Under the pieces are notes generated by a model that saw only the letters and a list, made by a program, of their open reading frames with translations, did no database searches and had not been told where the DNA came from. Made by a program: the position numbers and the translations under genes. From Leguminivora glycinivorella (lineage: Eukaryota > Arthropoda > Insecta > Lepidoptera > Tortricidae), in NCBI RefSeq assembly GCF_023078275.1, contig NC_062977.1:7895118-7959117 (forward strand): DNA of 64,000 nt. Direction: 5' to 3'. Below are positions 33,583 through 45,308 of the stretch, piece after piece. Each line of letters opens with the position of its first letter. Position 1 is the first letter of the stretch.

Positions 33583-33880
33583 ATATGTGGCCATTTTTTT
33601 TAAGTTATCTGCCCCACTTTTTTTTTGATTTGGAAATTTTTATGTGGTTTCCACTCAGAATCGCGAGCTCTTTCAATCCTAATAGGAGAAAAAAAGTGTC
33701 CCAAGGATTTTTCGCATTCCATTACCATTTTTTTCATACATTTGGTATGGCCGTAACGGAACGGAATGAAAGGTTTGAATTTAAAAATGTATGGAAATCT
33801 TAGGATTTTTTTTTCCTATCAGGATCGAAAGACCTCGCGATTCTGAGTATGAATCTATGAATCGCGTAAAAATACCCATG
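33583..33880. repeat. Fold-back repeat, ACTCAGAATC family, copy 3
   Basis: CCACTCAGAATCGCGAGCTC on the left is mirrored by GACCTCGCGATTCTGAGTA on the right. More diverged than 28905-29215. Confidence 0.65.
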
Positions 33881-33942
33881 TTACAAAAAAAATGGGGTGG
33901 ACAACTATGAAAGAAATGGACCATCTACAATGACATTCCCGT

Positions 33943-34031
33943 TAGTTAAATCGCTTCTGCAAACGCTCTCACTCGTGACTCACTCCACACACAAGCCCTC
34001 TCTCCCAACTAACTTCATCCCTTTAGCGCAG
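33943..34031. repeat. Direct repeat, right copy
   Basis: Partner of 33475-33562, 468 bp apart, with the fold-back between them. Confidence 0.65.
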
Positions 34032-34436
34032 CAGACTCGACTACTTGATTATGCATCGCGCTACTTCCGACCGATTACCGAACTAGTAATGAACGGTACC
34101 GCATAGAAAGTTCAATATTTAATAACGGACTCTAGGTAATATTAATTAATAATGTTCATGTAGTTACTGCCTAGTTTCTTCCTTGTAGTGTTCGGGGTGG
34201 AGTTAGTTGGTATCCAGAACCCACATAATTATATTGGTAGTTCGTCTGTTGCTGCTATACCTACTTATAGAGTATGTGAAGCGTTTTGTAAAACATTCAT
34301 ACTACTTGAATGACAGTACTTGAGTAGCAGTAAAATTAATTGAATATCTTACAAAAGGTTTTAAAAATATACTACTGACAGTACTGATTACAAACTCTTA
34401 AATTTTGATCTGAAATTTGTTGTAACAATCAGAATA

Positions 34437-34580
34437 TCGTCACTAATTAAAAAAAACTTGTATCTTCGTCTGTCAATGAAAAGAAAACTGTAGTAAGTAT
34501 GTATGGAATGCATATAGACATACTGCTTTTTAACTTTGAGGAGCAGCGTGTGATACGAGATTTTTTCAAAGTAGTGACGA
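34437..34580. mobile_element. MITE with TCGTCACTA termini, copy 1
   Basis: A 144-bp element with TCGTCACTA / AGTAGTGACGA ends, flanked by TA (34435-34436 and 34581-34582). The element at 55716-55864 is the same family in reverse orientation. Confidence 0.85.
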
Positions 34581-34582
34581 TA

Positions 34583-35842
34583 TGCCTTTTAAAATTACTT
34601 AAGGTGTTTTATTTACTGGTATAAAAATAATTGTAGACCTAAGAATTATTTGATTTCTATTTATTTATTTGTTGTTCCAATATAATTTTAACATCTTATT
34701 TTGCGTAGGTACGGCTATTGTCACCTACGCACCCTGGCAGGCAAGCGTGGTCGCGCGATAAATGATAAAACATCAGGCCGTCCCTATCGTACTTAGGAAT
34801 AGTGCTTATACGCCTGGTATGCTACACGCTACTTTCCATTAGATTCTACAACGTCGCAGTGCTGTGCAAAAAACAACAATATAAGTACTAATGTATCATT
34901 TCATAGTTTTGAAAATGTGTTTATTTATACGAACATATTTACATAATTATATAAGAAACTAAGACTAAAACAGTCGGTCTGTTTCAGCTAATAGGGTATA
35001 TACTATAATATATCTACTTGTGACTTTAATTTTGAGTAAGAATACATTGACGCACTTTGTTCGGTCCTTGTTTGTTTATTTTCTTTATGACTCTTGGAGA
35101 CCATACACATTTCCAAGAAAAAAAAAGATAGATTAAGTATATTTAATTTATCTTTACTTGTGATATCTGGAGTCTTTTACAACTCTAAAGTTATTTTAGT
35201 TGTTCTTATTTTTTGTGTCAGTTTGTATTTTTTTTTTCACCATGTTTAATTTTTAATTTAAAGTAGCTTTTTTTGTTTAATCCGTATTATTTATTGTAAT
35301 GTTGACTTGTAAAAGTGCCCCTGTGGCCTACTTACTTTAGTACTTACTTTTTTTGTGAGTCATAGTTTTAAATTTAATTCTAGCTCATAAAATATTTTTA
35401 ACTGTGGCTCGAAACTAAAAGTTAAGTATAACAATCCCTTTTAAAAATATATTATTTAAACTCTTATTATTACAATAAACACATATAAAACCGAATGGGG
35501 CAATTATAGTTGGTAATCGCTTACGTTTATTAGGTGTATGTAATTTCAATCGGTTACTAATATGTAAAACAAACGCAAATTTGATCTCCACATTAAATCA
35601 TATTACAAATAAGTACTTAACAAAATAATTCCCTGTTAAAACCACAATATAAATCCTCAAAACGCTTACAAACGGCGTACATTTGATCTAATTGCTCGTA
35701 AATAGATTAAGGCGTCTATCAATTAGCAAAATTAATTTTGGACGCAACTATTCCACTAATTTGGAGCCGAAGGGATGTATAGTCGAAGGGCTGTATGGAC
35801 GTTTGTGACGTTTCGGGTAAACTGGCCGCTCCGCACGTTCGT
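34583..35842. other. AT-rich stretch without recognised feature
   Basis: Long T- and A-rich runs. No frame, splice block or repeat signature, except a moderately GC-rich patch at 34715-34800. Confidence 0.35.
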
Positions 35843-35850
35843 ACCCCATC

Positions 35851-36300
35851 ATGGACTAAGAGCCCAGTGCCGCTAGACCTTCCTCATTTTCTCAAGGATG
35901 AAATTTATACTTTTAAACACTTTCCTTAAATTCTTAAGGCTGTTTTTTATTTTATATGTGTTAGAAAAGACTGTAAGAAAATGATAATTATCATTTCCTG
36001 ACCATTTGCGCCGGTCTTGAGCTTGAGAAATTAGGGTAAATAAGAGAGACTTTCAAGTGTCTAGTTACGGCCGGCGGAAATGGTCAGGAAAAAGTTAGGA
36101 TCATTATCAATTCCTAACAGTATTTTTTAACACATATATTATATAAAAATCAACCTTGAGAATTTGAGGAAAGTTAGTGTTTAAAAAAAACATAGCAAAA
36201 ATATGGAGACATTAAACGTCGATACGAACTCTATATTACCCCAAAGTTTCATCCTTGAGAAAATGAGGAAGGTCTGGCGGCTCTGGGCTCTTAGACCATC
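35851..36300. mobile_element. Long palindromic DNA element with 8-bp duplication
   Basis: Terminal arms of about 50 bp (CTAAGAGCCCAG...CCTTCCTCATTTTCTCAAGG) are inverted with few differences. Weaker pairing continues inward (GACCATTTGCGCCGG / GGCGGAAATGGTC), so nearly all 450 bp can fold. ACCCCATC flanks both sides (35843-35850 and 36301-36308). An 8-9-bp duplication fits a hAT or Mutator-like element. Non-coding. Confidence 0.75.
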
Positions 36301-36489
36301 ACCCCATCAGTATCGCAATACGGGTGTGCGATCGGTCAGAATAATGCTTCGTCGGTGCTAGTACCGATATTATTTCGGGTAATTCGGTGCGAAAATTGAA
36401 ATTATCAATCTATTTTGATTATATTAAAGTAGGAAAATATGGAATATGATAGAAGAGATTCCAAGACAATTATACTAATCTAAATATAT

Positions 36490-37743
36490 GGGAAACAAGA
36501 TTAGTTTGACTATTTTATTCGAAACTTCACAGGAAGATTCCTTAAGACATATGACTGAATACGTGTTTCAGGTTTTTTGAAAATTTAACCCCTAAAAGGG
36601 TGAAAAGGGGGTGATAAAGTAAAAAATCAATATGGGTATCGTTTTTATGGTTTATCGGGTCGCTGATCACGATAAATACAACGTTTTTAAAATCTAACGA
36701 GGCGGAAGTGAAATACCTTCTCCCCTGTTGTGGTGCAATGGGGTTTAAATATCAAAAAAATATATAAAAGAAGATATTGACTGACTGACTGACATATCGA
36801 CACACAGCCGAAACCGCTGGTCCTAGAGATTTCAAATTTGGCACGTAGGTTCCTTATATAGTGTAGAGGAGCACTAAGAAAGGATTTTCCAAAATTCACC
36901 TCCTAAGGAGGTCAAATGGGGGTTCAAAGTTTGTATGGGGAAACAAGATTAGTTTGACTATTTTATTCGAAACTTCACAGGAAGATTCCTTAAGACATAT
37001 GACTGAATACGTGTTTCAGGTTTTTTGAAAATTTAACCCCTAAAAGGGTGAAAAGGGGGTGATAAAGTCAAAAAATCAATATGGGTATCGTTTTTATGGT
37101 TTATCGGGTCGCTGATCACGATAAATACAACGTTTTTTAAAATCTAACGAGGCGGAAGTGAAATATCTTCTCCCCTGTTGTGGTGCAATGGGGTTTAAAT
37201 ATATAAAAGAAGATATTGACTGACTGATTGACATATCAACACACAGCCGAAACCGCTGGTCCTAGAGATTTCAAATTTGGCACATAGGTTCCTTATATGG
37301 CGTAGAGGAGCACTAAGAAAGGATTTTTCAAAATTCTCCTCTTAAAAGGGTGAAATGGGGGTTCAAAGTTTGTATGGGGAAACAAGATTAGTTTGACTAT
37401 TTTATTCGAAACTTCACAGGAGGATTCCTAAAGACATATGACTAAATACATGTTTCAGGTTTTTTGAAAATTTGACCCCTAAAGGGGTGCAAAGGGGGTA
37501 AAGTCAAAAACACAATATGGGTATCGTTTTTATGGTTTATCGCGATAAATACAACGATTTTTAAATCTAATGAGGTGGAAAAGAAATTTTCTCCCCTGTT
37601 ATTGTGCAATGGGGTTAAAATATCCAAAATAGCCATAAGTATGGCTTTAGTTTTTATCTTTACTTCTGGTTCAAGAGATTTCAAATTGACACGGAAGTTC
37701 CTTAGAGGAGCACTAAGAAAGGATTTTTCAAAGTTCACCTCCT
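36490..37743. repeat. 445-bp tandem repeat, about 2.8 units
   Basis: Units start with GGAAACAAGATTAGTTTGAC at 36490, 36937 and 37378 (spacings 447 and 441). Each holds CCCTAAAAGGGTGAAAAGGG, a GACTGACTGAC run and CACACAGCCGAAACCGCTGG. The third unit has internal deletions. Frames on the minus strand starting MNF are repeated with the unit and are not genes. Confidence 0.9.
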
Positions 37744-37756
37744 AGCATGATAATTT

Positions 37757-37802
37757 GACAGGGGCAAGGACAGGGACAGGGCCAGGGACAGGGACAGGGA
37801 CT

Positions 37803-37844
<42 letters not shown>

Positions 37845-38599
37845 GGACGGGGACGGGGACGGGGACGGGGACGGGGACGGGGACGGGGACGGGGACGGGG
37901 ACGGGGACGGGGACGGGGACGGGGACGGGGACGGGGACGGGGACGGGGACGGGGACGGGGACGGGGACGGGGACGGGGACGGGGACGGGGACGGGGACGG
38001 GGACGGGGACGGGGACGGGGACGGGGACGGGGACGGGGACGGGGACGGGGACGGGGACGGGGACGGGGACGGGGACGGGGACGGGGACGGGGACGGGGAC
38101 GGGGACGGGGACGGGGACGGGGACGGGGACGGGGACGGGGACGGGGACGGGGACGGGGACGGGGACGGGGACGGGGACGGGGACGGGGACGGGGACGGGG
38201 ACGGGGACGGGGACGGGGACGGGGACGGGGACGGGGACGGGGACGGGGACGGGGACGGGGACGGGGACGGGGACGGGGACGGGGACGGGGACGGGGACGG
38301 GGACGGGGACGGGGACGGGGACGGGGACGGGGACGGGGACGGGGACGGGGACGGGGACGGGGACGGGGACGGGGACGGGGACGGGGACGGGGACGGGGAC
38401 GGGGACGGGGACGGGGACGGGGACGGGGACGGGGACGGGGACGGGGACGGGACGGGGACGGGGACGGGGACGGGGACGGGGACGGGGACGGGGACGGGGA
38501 CGGGGACGGGGACGGGGACGGGGACGGGGACGGGGACGGGGACGGGGACGGGGACGGGGACGGGGACGGGGACGGGGACGGGGACAGGGGACGGGGACG

Positions 38600-38654
<55 letters not shown>

Positions 38655-39560
38655 AGACAGGGACAGGGTCAGGGACAGGGACAGGACAGGAACGGGATAG
38701 GGTTAAGGATAGGGATAGGGATAGGGATAGGGATAGGGATAGGGATAGGGATAGGGATAGGGATAGGGATAGGGATAGGGATAGGGATAGGGATAGGGAT
38801 AGGGATAGGGATAGGGATAGGGATAGGGATAGGGATAGGGATAGGGATAGGGATAGGGATAGGATAGGGATAGGGATAGGGATAGGGATAGGGATAGGGA
38901 TAGGGATAGGGATAGGGATAGGGATAGGATAGGGATAGGGATAGGGATAGGGATAGGGATAGGGATAGGGATAGGGATAGGGATAGGGATAGGGATAGGG
39001 ATAGGGATAGGGATAGGGATAGGGATAGGGATAGGGATAGGGATAGGGATACGGATACGGATACGGATACGGATAGGGATTGGGATTGGGATTGGGATAG
39101 GGATAGGGGTAGGGATATGGATAGGGATAGGCATAGGCATTGGGATTGGGATTGGGATTGGGATTGGGATAGGGATAGGGATAGGGATAGGGATAGGGAT
39201 AGGGATAGGGATTGGGATTGGGATTGGGATAGGGATAGGGATAGGGATAGGGATAGGGATAGGGATAGGGATAGGGATAGGGATAGGGATAGGGATTGGG
39301 ATTGGGATTAGGATAGGGATAGGGATAGGGATAGGGGTAGGGGTAGGGGTAGGGGTAGGGGTAGGGGTAGGGGTGGGGATAGGGATCGGGATCGGGATCG
39401 GGATCGGGATCGGGATCGGGATCGGGATCGGGATAGGGATAGAAATAGGGATAAAAATAGGGGACGGGGACGGGGATAGGGATAGGGATAGGGGAGGGAC
39501 GGGGACAGGGACGGGACGGGGACGGGGACAAAGATAGAGATAGGGACGGGGATAAGAATA
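37757..39560. repeat. G-rich hexanucleotide array
   Basis: About 1.8 kb of six-base repeats on the plus strand in successive blocks: GGGACA (to about 37843), almost pure GGGGAC (about 37844-38584), GGGACA again (to about 38690), GGGATA (about 38698-39045), GGATAC (39045-39072), then mixed GGGATT, GGGATA, GGGGTA and GGGATC, decaying by 39560. Single-base slips occur near 38451, 38863 and 38928. Because the unit is a multiple of three, very long dipeptide frames (Pro-Val, Gly-Arg, Gly-Asp, Pro-Tyr) arise on both strands up to 598 codons; these are not proteins. The plus strand has G-runs of 3-4 every six bases and could form G-quadruplexes. Confidence 0.97.
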
Positions 39561-39735
39561 GGGATTGGGGTCGGAATAATCGGTCGGCAATCGATATTTA
39601 GGCAGTGTAAAATGCAGGTGGCCCAGTGGGAAGGTATTAGTAAGTAGGCATCGGCGAGTATCCTGCATCCGTAAACTATTACATTCAATGTGCTGTAAGA
39701 AGATCGTTGTTTGTTTGCTATATGTTTACGTTTGC
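39561..39735. other. Short unique stretch
   Basis: Nothing recognised between the hexamer array and the Helitron-like repeat. Confidence 0.4.
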
Positions 39736-40100
39736 AATAAGTATAAGCAAAATGGAAAAAATTGTAAGCGATAATGCAAGGAAGTACTTTTTACCCTACC
39801 GACCATAGCGTCGAGATACTGGCTATGTGGGTTGTATGAAGTTTCCCCAGTATAAATATTTATATAGGTAAAATACATACATATTCGCACCTACGCTGTG
39901 GTCGCTGTGTAACAATTCTACAATCATTGCAAGAATTTCTTTTAAAACAATATTAATATGTGTAAGGTACAGTCAGCCAAAACCGGACCGTACAGCAAAT
40001 AGATCAGTTACAATGGCCCTCCAGTCGAGAATTGCCCCGCTTTACCTTAATCGAAATAATCGCGGACAGATGTACCTACAAAGAAACGAAGCCGCGGGTA
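39736..40100 (+). mobile_element. Helitron-like element (copy H2), chimeric
   Basis: 39736-39977 duplicates 1-252. From about 39990 to 40048 it instead matches the right half of the MITE at 31837-32057 (TCAGTTACAATGGCCC, TCGAGAATTGCCCCGC, ACCTTAA). It then ends with CGAAGCCGCGGGTATTA, a damaged Helitron 3' end. Confidence 0.65.
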
Positions 40101-40119
40101 TTATAATATATTAATAGAT

Positions 40120-40298
40120 ATTATACTAATATTATAAATGGGAAAGTATGTGTGTCTGTTTGTTTGTCCGTCCTTCACGGCAAAACGGAACGAAGAATTG
40201 TCGTTATTTTTTAAGTGGAGATAGTTGAAGGAATGGAGAGTGACATAGGCTACTTTTTGTATCTTTCTAATGCGAGTGAAGCCGCGGGCAAAAGCTAG
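40120..40298 (+). mobile_element. Short Helitron-like element, copy 3
   Basis: Plus-oriented sibling of those at 14.4 and 14.9 kb. The 5' TCC is altered (TTATACTAATATTATAAATG), but the 3' end GCGAGTGAAGCCGCGGGC then AAAAGCTAG is intact, followed by T. Confidence 0.8.
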
Positions 40299-42370
40299 TT
40301 TAAACATAAATATTTGGTGTGATTATACAATGTACACGAATATAATCAAATTCAATGGATAGGTATTTTATCTACGATAAGTGTACTTAAAAAAATTGGC
40401 GTTGAATTTTTTTACTGATACTTTTAAAGTCTAAATGCGTACTTTAGTTTGAATTCTAATAGCTGGTTTAAATTGTCACCTCGACCTCGATAGGAAAAAA
40501 GTAATTTGACGGTCGTAGAGTAAAGACTCATGAATATTCGTTTAAGGTTGCACTCGTCATCAAAGTGAGAACTCGTCTCAAGATTACCGCGACTTAAGTG
40601 TAGAGCGCGGCGGCGCGAGCGCCGGGCCGCGAGCGGCGGGGAGGGGGGCATTCCCAATCCCTCTCATTTAAACACAGCTCCATTCATCTGTAGGTATTTG
40701 CCCAAGCGATTTCCACGAAGGATCTCCCTTTTATGGCGCTACTTACAGCCTCATAGTGATTCGCGGTTTTATTTCGGACGCCTCTTGTAATGGGGCGTAC
40801 ATTTTTCATGCGGCGCGAAAAGCGAACGAAGTAATCTTTGCATTTATGCCGTGATCCTTTATTGATTTTAGATTTTTAGTGGAAAGCGAAACGAATGAAA
40901 CGGGCGTGAATGGAGACGCGCCCGCTCAAAGCCGCTGTAAGCCGCGCTATGATATAAATTCCCATTCAGTCGGGCGTATATCAGAAAACCCTAAAGTTGC
41001 CCGCATGTTTGCTCGGGCCTAACTAGCTCGCCGATTTACAATTCCTGGCTAATTCAGAAACTTCAAGTCTCGAAATGAATTAGGAAAATTTTGCGATTGC
41101 TAAATCATAATCATCTGTTCGGCCTCCCTAACAGGAAATAGGCGTCTTAACTACAGAAACTTGGACCATAAAATTAAAATAAAGGGTTTTGTTTTTACGA
41201 CTAGAATAATTTGCCAAAAGTTGCTTTTCAGAATTTCAATATCTACCACAGATGAATTGTGGAAAGTGTAAAAGTAATAAATGCATTGTAACACTCCTTT
41301 GATCGAAATATTCCTTCTATTTTTAATGTACACATTCATTTCCTCTTATACCTTCCCGAAAAACAAAGAAACCGACCTTATCATTAAAATAAATAAAGCA
41401 CCAACCGCAAATTATTTCACTTACCCACCTACTTCTTTTATAAAAATGCGAACGACGCATTAAATTTTGGGGAGAAAGGAAACTCCCTTGTAAGCAATAT
41501 CGAGCAGGCAAATTTTTCAGATATTGCCTTCAGGTAGCGCACATTTATTATGTACCCGAATATATTACTCTTGATTCATTGACTTTCGATATTGATTTAC
41601 TTTGCTTGCATAAGCTGTAGTTGGGGAAACTCCGTGGCGAGCAAACTAAACGGCCTTTGATCTGAAGAATTAAGGGTGGGCGCGCGTGCGTGCCTTCGGA
41701 CAAACAACACCCGCACACGAACCTTTCCAACTTGCTAAATCTGTAAGGTGTGACCGGACAATGCCTTAACCGTTCCCATAACACTTCAAGCGAACATTTA
41801 TTACATAACACCCGGCCATTAGCATTTTTTCAAAGCAAACATTCAATGATAATTTTGAAGATACACAACCACCATTAATATCTTTGTTTATGGCCGCAAG
41901 TTTGAAACTGTTATCACTTCGGGGCACAGGACGACGGTACATCTCGGCCTTTTCCGATGTCCACTTGATTTACGGTAACGATAAGGTGTCGACCTGAAAA
42001 CTTCCGTGCTTCCCTTGGACGCGGAACACTGTCGCAAAAGATTTAAAACCGAAAAAATAGCACCTCAGATATTACCTCTTTGCCCATTTTCATGATTCAA
42101 CTTTATGGTATCTAAGTTGAAGATTTAAGATAGGTGTACGAGTTGAAAAGAATTTTCAAGTTTAAAAGTTAGTTGCCACTTTGGTTTTTGGCGTGAGCAA
42201 TTTTTTACAACTTAAAAGCTCATAAAATTACTATCAGAATGCGAATACAATCGAATTATGTGGATTTATTGTTTAGAAACTTTAATCTAAATGTATTTTC
42301 ACCTTTTTTTAGGGTTTTTATTGTAAAAAGAATAGTTTTACTTGAGACGTAACCCAGTTCTCTTTCCATT
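40299..42370. other. Mostly unique sequence with a small GC island
   Basis: Fewer repeats than elsewhere. A short block at about 40590-40650 is very GC-rich with many CpGs (GAGCGCGGCGGCGCGAGCGC). GC-richer tracts follow at 40730-41050, 41625-41800 and 41890-42040. ATG-led frames (for example 41281-41463 and 41548-41811) show no motif. Conserved non-coding or promoter sequence is possible. Confidence 0.3.
40585..40655. promoter_or_regulatory. CpG-dense GC island, possible regulatory site
   Basis: The sharpest GC peak outside simple repeats, in a region with few transposons. No TATA box or initiator can be assigned with confidence, so this is a guess from composition only. Confidence 0.2.
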
Positions 42371-42472
42371 TTTAGTTTAATTTCTCCATTGTATTTATTT
42401 AATTAATATTTGTCTTTCTGGTACCTTGTTGTACATGTTGCTGCATTTGTCACCCTCATCTTTTTTATCCTC

Positions 42473-42600
42473 TCATTCACTCAAAGGTTAACTGGAAGAA
42501 ATTCCTCAAAGAGATAAGTTCGCCTTTGTATTCTTCTTTATTGTAATTACTGTGTTTTTTGTTATTAATTATACAGTAAAGAGTTTACTACTACTACTAC
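42473..42600 (+). repeat. LINE 3' end with (TAC)n tail
   Basis: GGTTAACTGGAAGAAATTCC, GATAAGTTCGCCTTTGTA, CAGTAAAGAGTTT then (CTA)n resembles the LINE 3' end at 50316-50418 (GAGTGGTAGAGAATGC, TAAGTCCGCC, GCAATAAAG). Confidence 0.6.
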
Positions 42601-43438
42601 CAATAAGTACTTATATAATTTTTTAAATCATCATTAAAGATTGTCGGTTTAGTTAGTAAAACTACACTGAATTGATTTTGAAAATAATATAGAAATATTA
42701 CAGATACCTACAGTATCACACTAAAGAAAATATAAATAAGGTAAAGCGTTTAATTAACAGGGATTTACCGTTTATCCCGAATATAGCAATAAGCATAAAC
42801 AAAAGACGTTTATGTTACATTTGGCTGAGAGGCAGCGCCCGTAATAGCTGGCAGGCTGCATTCAGACTCAGCTGAGCCTTCAATATCGGTTCTCTGGATA
42901 TTATTTCAGGGAGGGGCGAGGGGTAATATTGAGTTGTGAAACCGACGATTTACCTAACAGGAGACGCTGTTTACAGACGAACTTTACCTCGACACTTTGA
43001 CAACTTATTTCTTGTCTAGAGAGTTGCTAAGCCACTTGGTTTGTTTATACAGTGGCTTGATTGTTGAAACGCTACGATAGTGTTTGTAATAGCTGAACGA
43101 GATTGGTTTTATTGCGGAATTTTAGAGATATAGTTCTCCTTCCACGAACATTTACATTTAGTTTTTATATAGTTAGTTAAAAATTATATAATATTATATT
43201 AACTGCCACTTTACGAAATATTTTCAGGCATTCGACCTTGACCGACTTGTTATTTTCAATTATAAGTACTAAAATATCCCTATTTGAGTTATTCGTAACA
43301 TACATTACATATTTTACAGACAAAATTAATAATAGTCAGAAAACGTTAAGTATAAACGAAATCCAATGAGACATGCAGCAAAATATTCGAGTTATGCCCA
43401 AGGCAATACGGCTTTTGTAGGAATTTAGTTTAGCAACT
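42601..43438. other. Non-coding stretch, nothing recognised
   Basis: No frame or repeat signature. The last 8 bases at 43439-43446 are the hAT target duplication. Confidence 0.4.
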
Positions 43439-43446
43439 GTAAAGTG

Positions 43447-44916
43447 TAGGGATTGCAATTGCTGGATCCAGCATCCAGCAATCCAGCTGGATCCAGCGCA
43501 TTTTTCGGTCTGCTGGATCCAGCAGCCAGCGCTGGATCCAGCGCTGCGGATCCCCAAGTAAAAAAATCTGCAATAAAATGCGTAATTAACTTTAATAAAC
43601 TTATTCTACGTCATGTTTAAAACGGCTCCGCGTTCCCGCGCGTAGCCCGTGGCCGCTTAGCACAAAATAATTCTATTTCGCTACAATTGTGTGTTTTTTT
43701 TTTCAAAAACGTAAGTAGTTTAAAACTGTATTATAACTACTGAAAATCTCAAAATGTATTTATAGTATTTAATTATTTACTGTTACCGCAAAATTTCTTT
43801 TAATTTTAAACTTATGTTTAGATCAGAATATTGATTGATGTTTGTCTACGTATAATATACCTACTTAGAGGTTTATTTTTTCATAAATATTAAGTAAGTT
43901 AAACTAAGTACTAGTAAGTAAATTAGTAATTTTCAATGTGAACTAGTGAATGCCCAAATGTTGTGCCAAAAAAGCAGGCCATGTCTGGTTGATAGCATTA
44001 TTTATGTACCTACTTATTGTAGTACCTTCGCATCATCGTTGTTACACTTTTAATGACTTTTTTATTTATGTAGATTGCTATAAGGATTGAATTTTAATTT
44101 TTCTTCCCTGTTAGAAGGGAGCAAAGTAGCAGTTTTCTGTTCATGGACTATGTTGGCAGTATAATCATATATGACAGAGTCCAGTTAGGGGCGACGACGA
44201 GCGAAACGAGGAGGAGCGTGTTAGGTTGACCGTGAGGAAATGAAATGTAATAACAATAAATTAAAAAATATTCTTGTAAAAAGAGTAAGTAGGTAACTAT
44301 TTAAAAATACGTATAAATATATACGTAAGTAAAATACGTAATTGCATCCCTGTCAATAAATTTAGAAGTTCATAGGAGACTCAGTATTGCATATTTTTCG
44401 AAATACGCCATAGATATTGTCGGTGTTCAATAAAACATTTGGTATATGCAATAAACAACTAGTTGTATATTACGTCAAGTAAAACATAAGATAACTATGA
44501 AAGTTTGTTTTTTAAAAAAAGGCCTTTTGAAAAACACTAAAAACGGCCAAGTTGGTAAATGCAAGGTTGGCAAATTAAAAAAAAAACAATATGATAATTT
44601 GGGAATTGAACATTCGGCGAAATTTCCGCGAAACGTGCGTTGGGAAGTGATATTCGGTCATACAATTTTCGGAGATAAATAAGAGAACCGTTTTAAGTTT
44701 TTTTTTATATAAATTATGCTGACAAAATTGCGCGTTTTCATCCTTCCTTTCACTATTTCAAATAATTTTAGTAATAACAGCCCTATAGTAGAGCAAAATG
44801 TAATTTTTTTTTTGGCATTTTTTCTACCTGCTGGATCCGCGCTGGATCCAGCTGGATTGGCACCGATCCAGCAAAAATCCAGCTGGATTGAAAATACTGC
44901 TGGATTGCAATCCCTA
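43447..44916. mobile_element. Non-autonomous hAT transposon
   Basis: A 1470-bp element with termini TAGGGATTGCAAT / ATTGCAATCCCTA and an exact 8-bp duplication GTAAAGTG (43439-43446 and 44917-44924), the hAT hallmark. Both ends carry clusters of the palindromic motif GCTGGATCCAGC (about 43459-43550 and 44829-44905), likely subterminal transposase-binding sites. No hAT transposase frame is present; the frame at 44497-44682 is Lys-rich and unrecognised. Confidence 0.93.
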
Positions 44917-45308
44917 GTAAAGTGGATACCGAAATCCTCACTCATTGTACTCGTCCAAACGCTTAATTTGGTTGAAATAATTCGAGTTCTATTGTTAAGT
45001 TCGTAAATTTGAAGTCTAACATTTAACTACTTACAATTCAAAGGTAACCGCAAATTTTGGAACGAGCATGCCTCTACGTAGAACGAAACTTATTTGCAAA
45101 CCGATAACTTTTGGCGGAGCCGGGCAGTTCACGCCGCGGCGCTGACTGAGTGACCGCCGCCATTCCAAACTTGGCTGTGACAAAAATTAACTGCCCTGTG
45201 TTGTTTTAGATGCAATACCTATGCAAGCAGGGGTACCGTAATTTAACTACCCTTTCTTCATTGTGTAGGGCTTCATATGGAGGTATTCGGTTTTGTTTGT
45301 TTAATTCT

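Noticed and set aside
37735..39531. 598-codon minus frame rich in Pro-Val and Pro-Tyr, and 370-codon plus frame rich in Gly-Arg
   Set aside because: Direct result of a six-base tandem repeat, which stays open in several frames; no start context, unique domain or splice structure.
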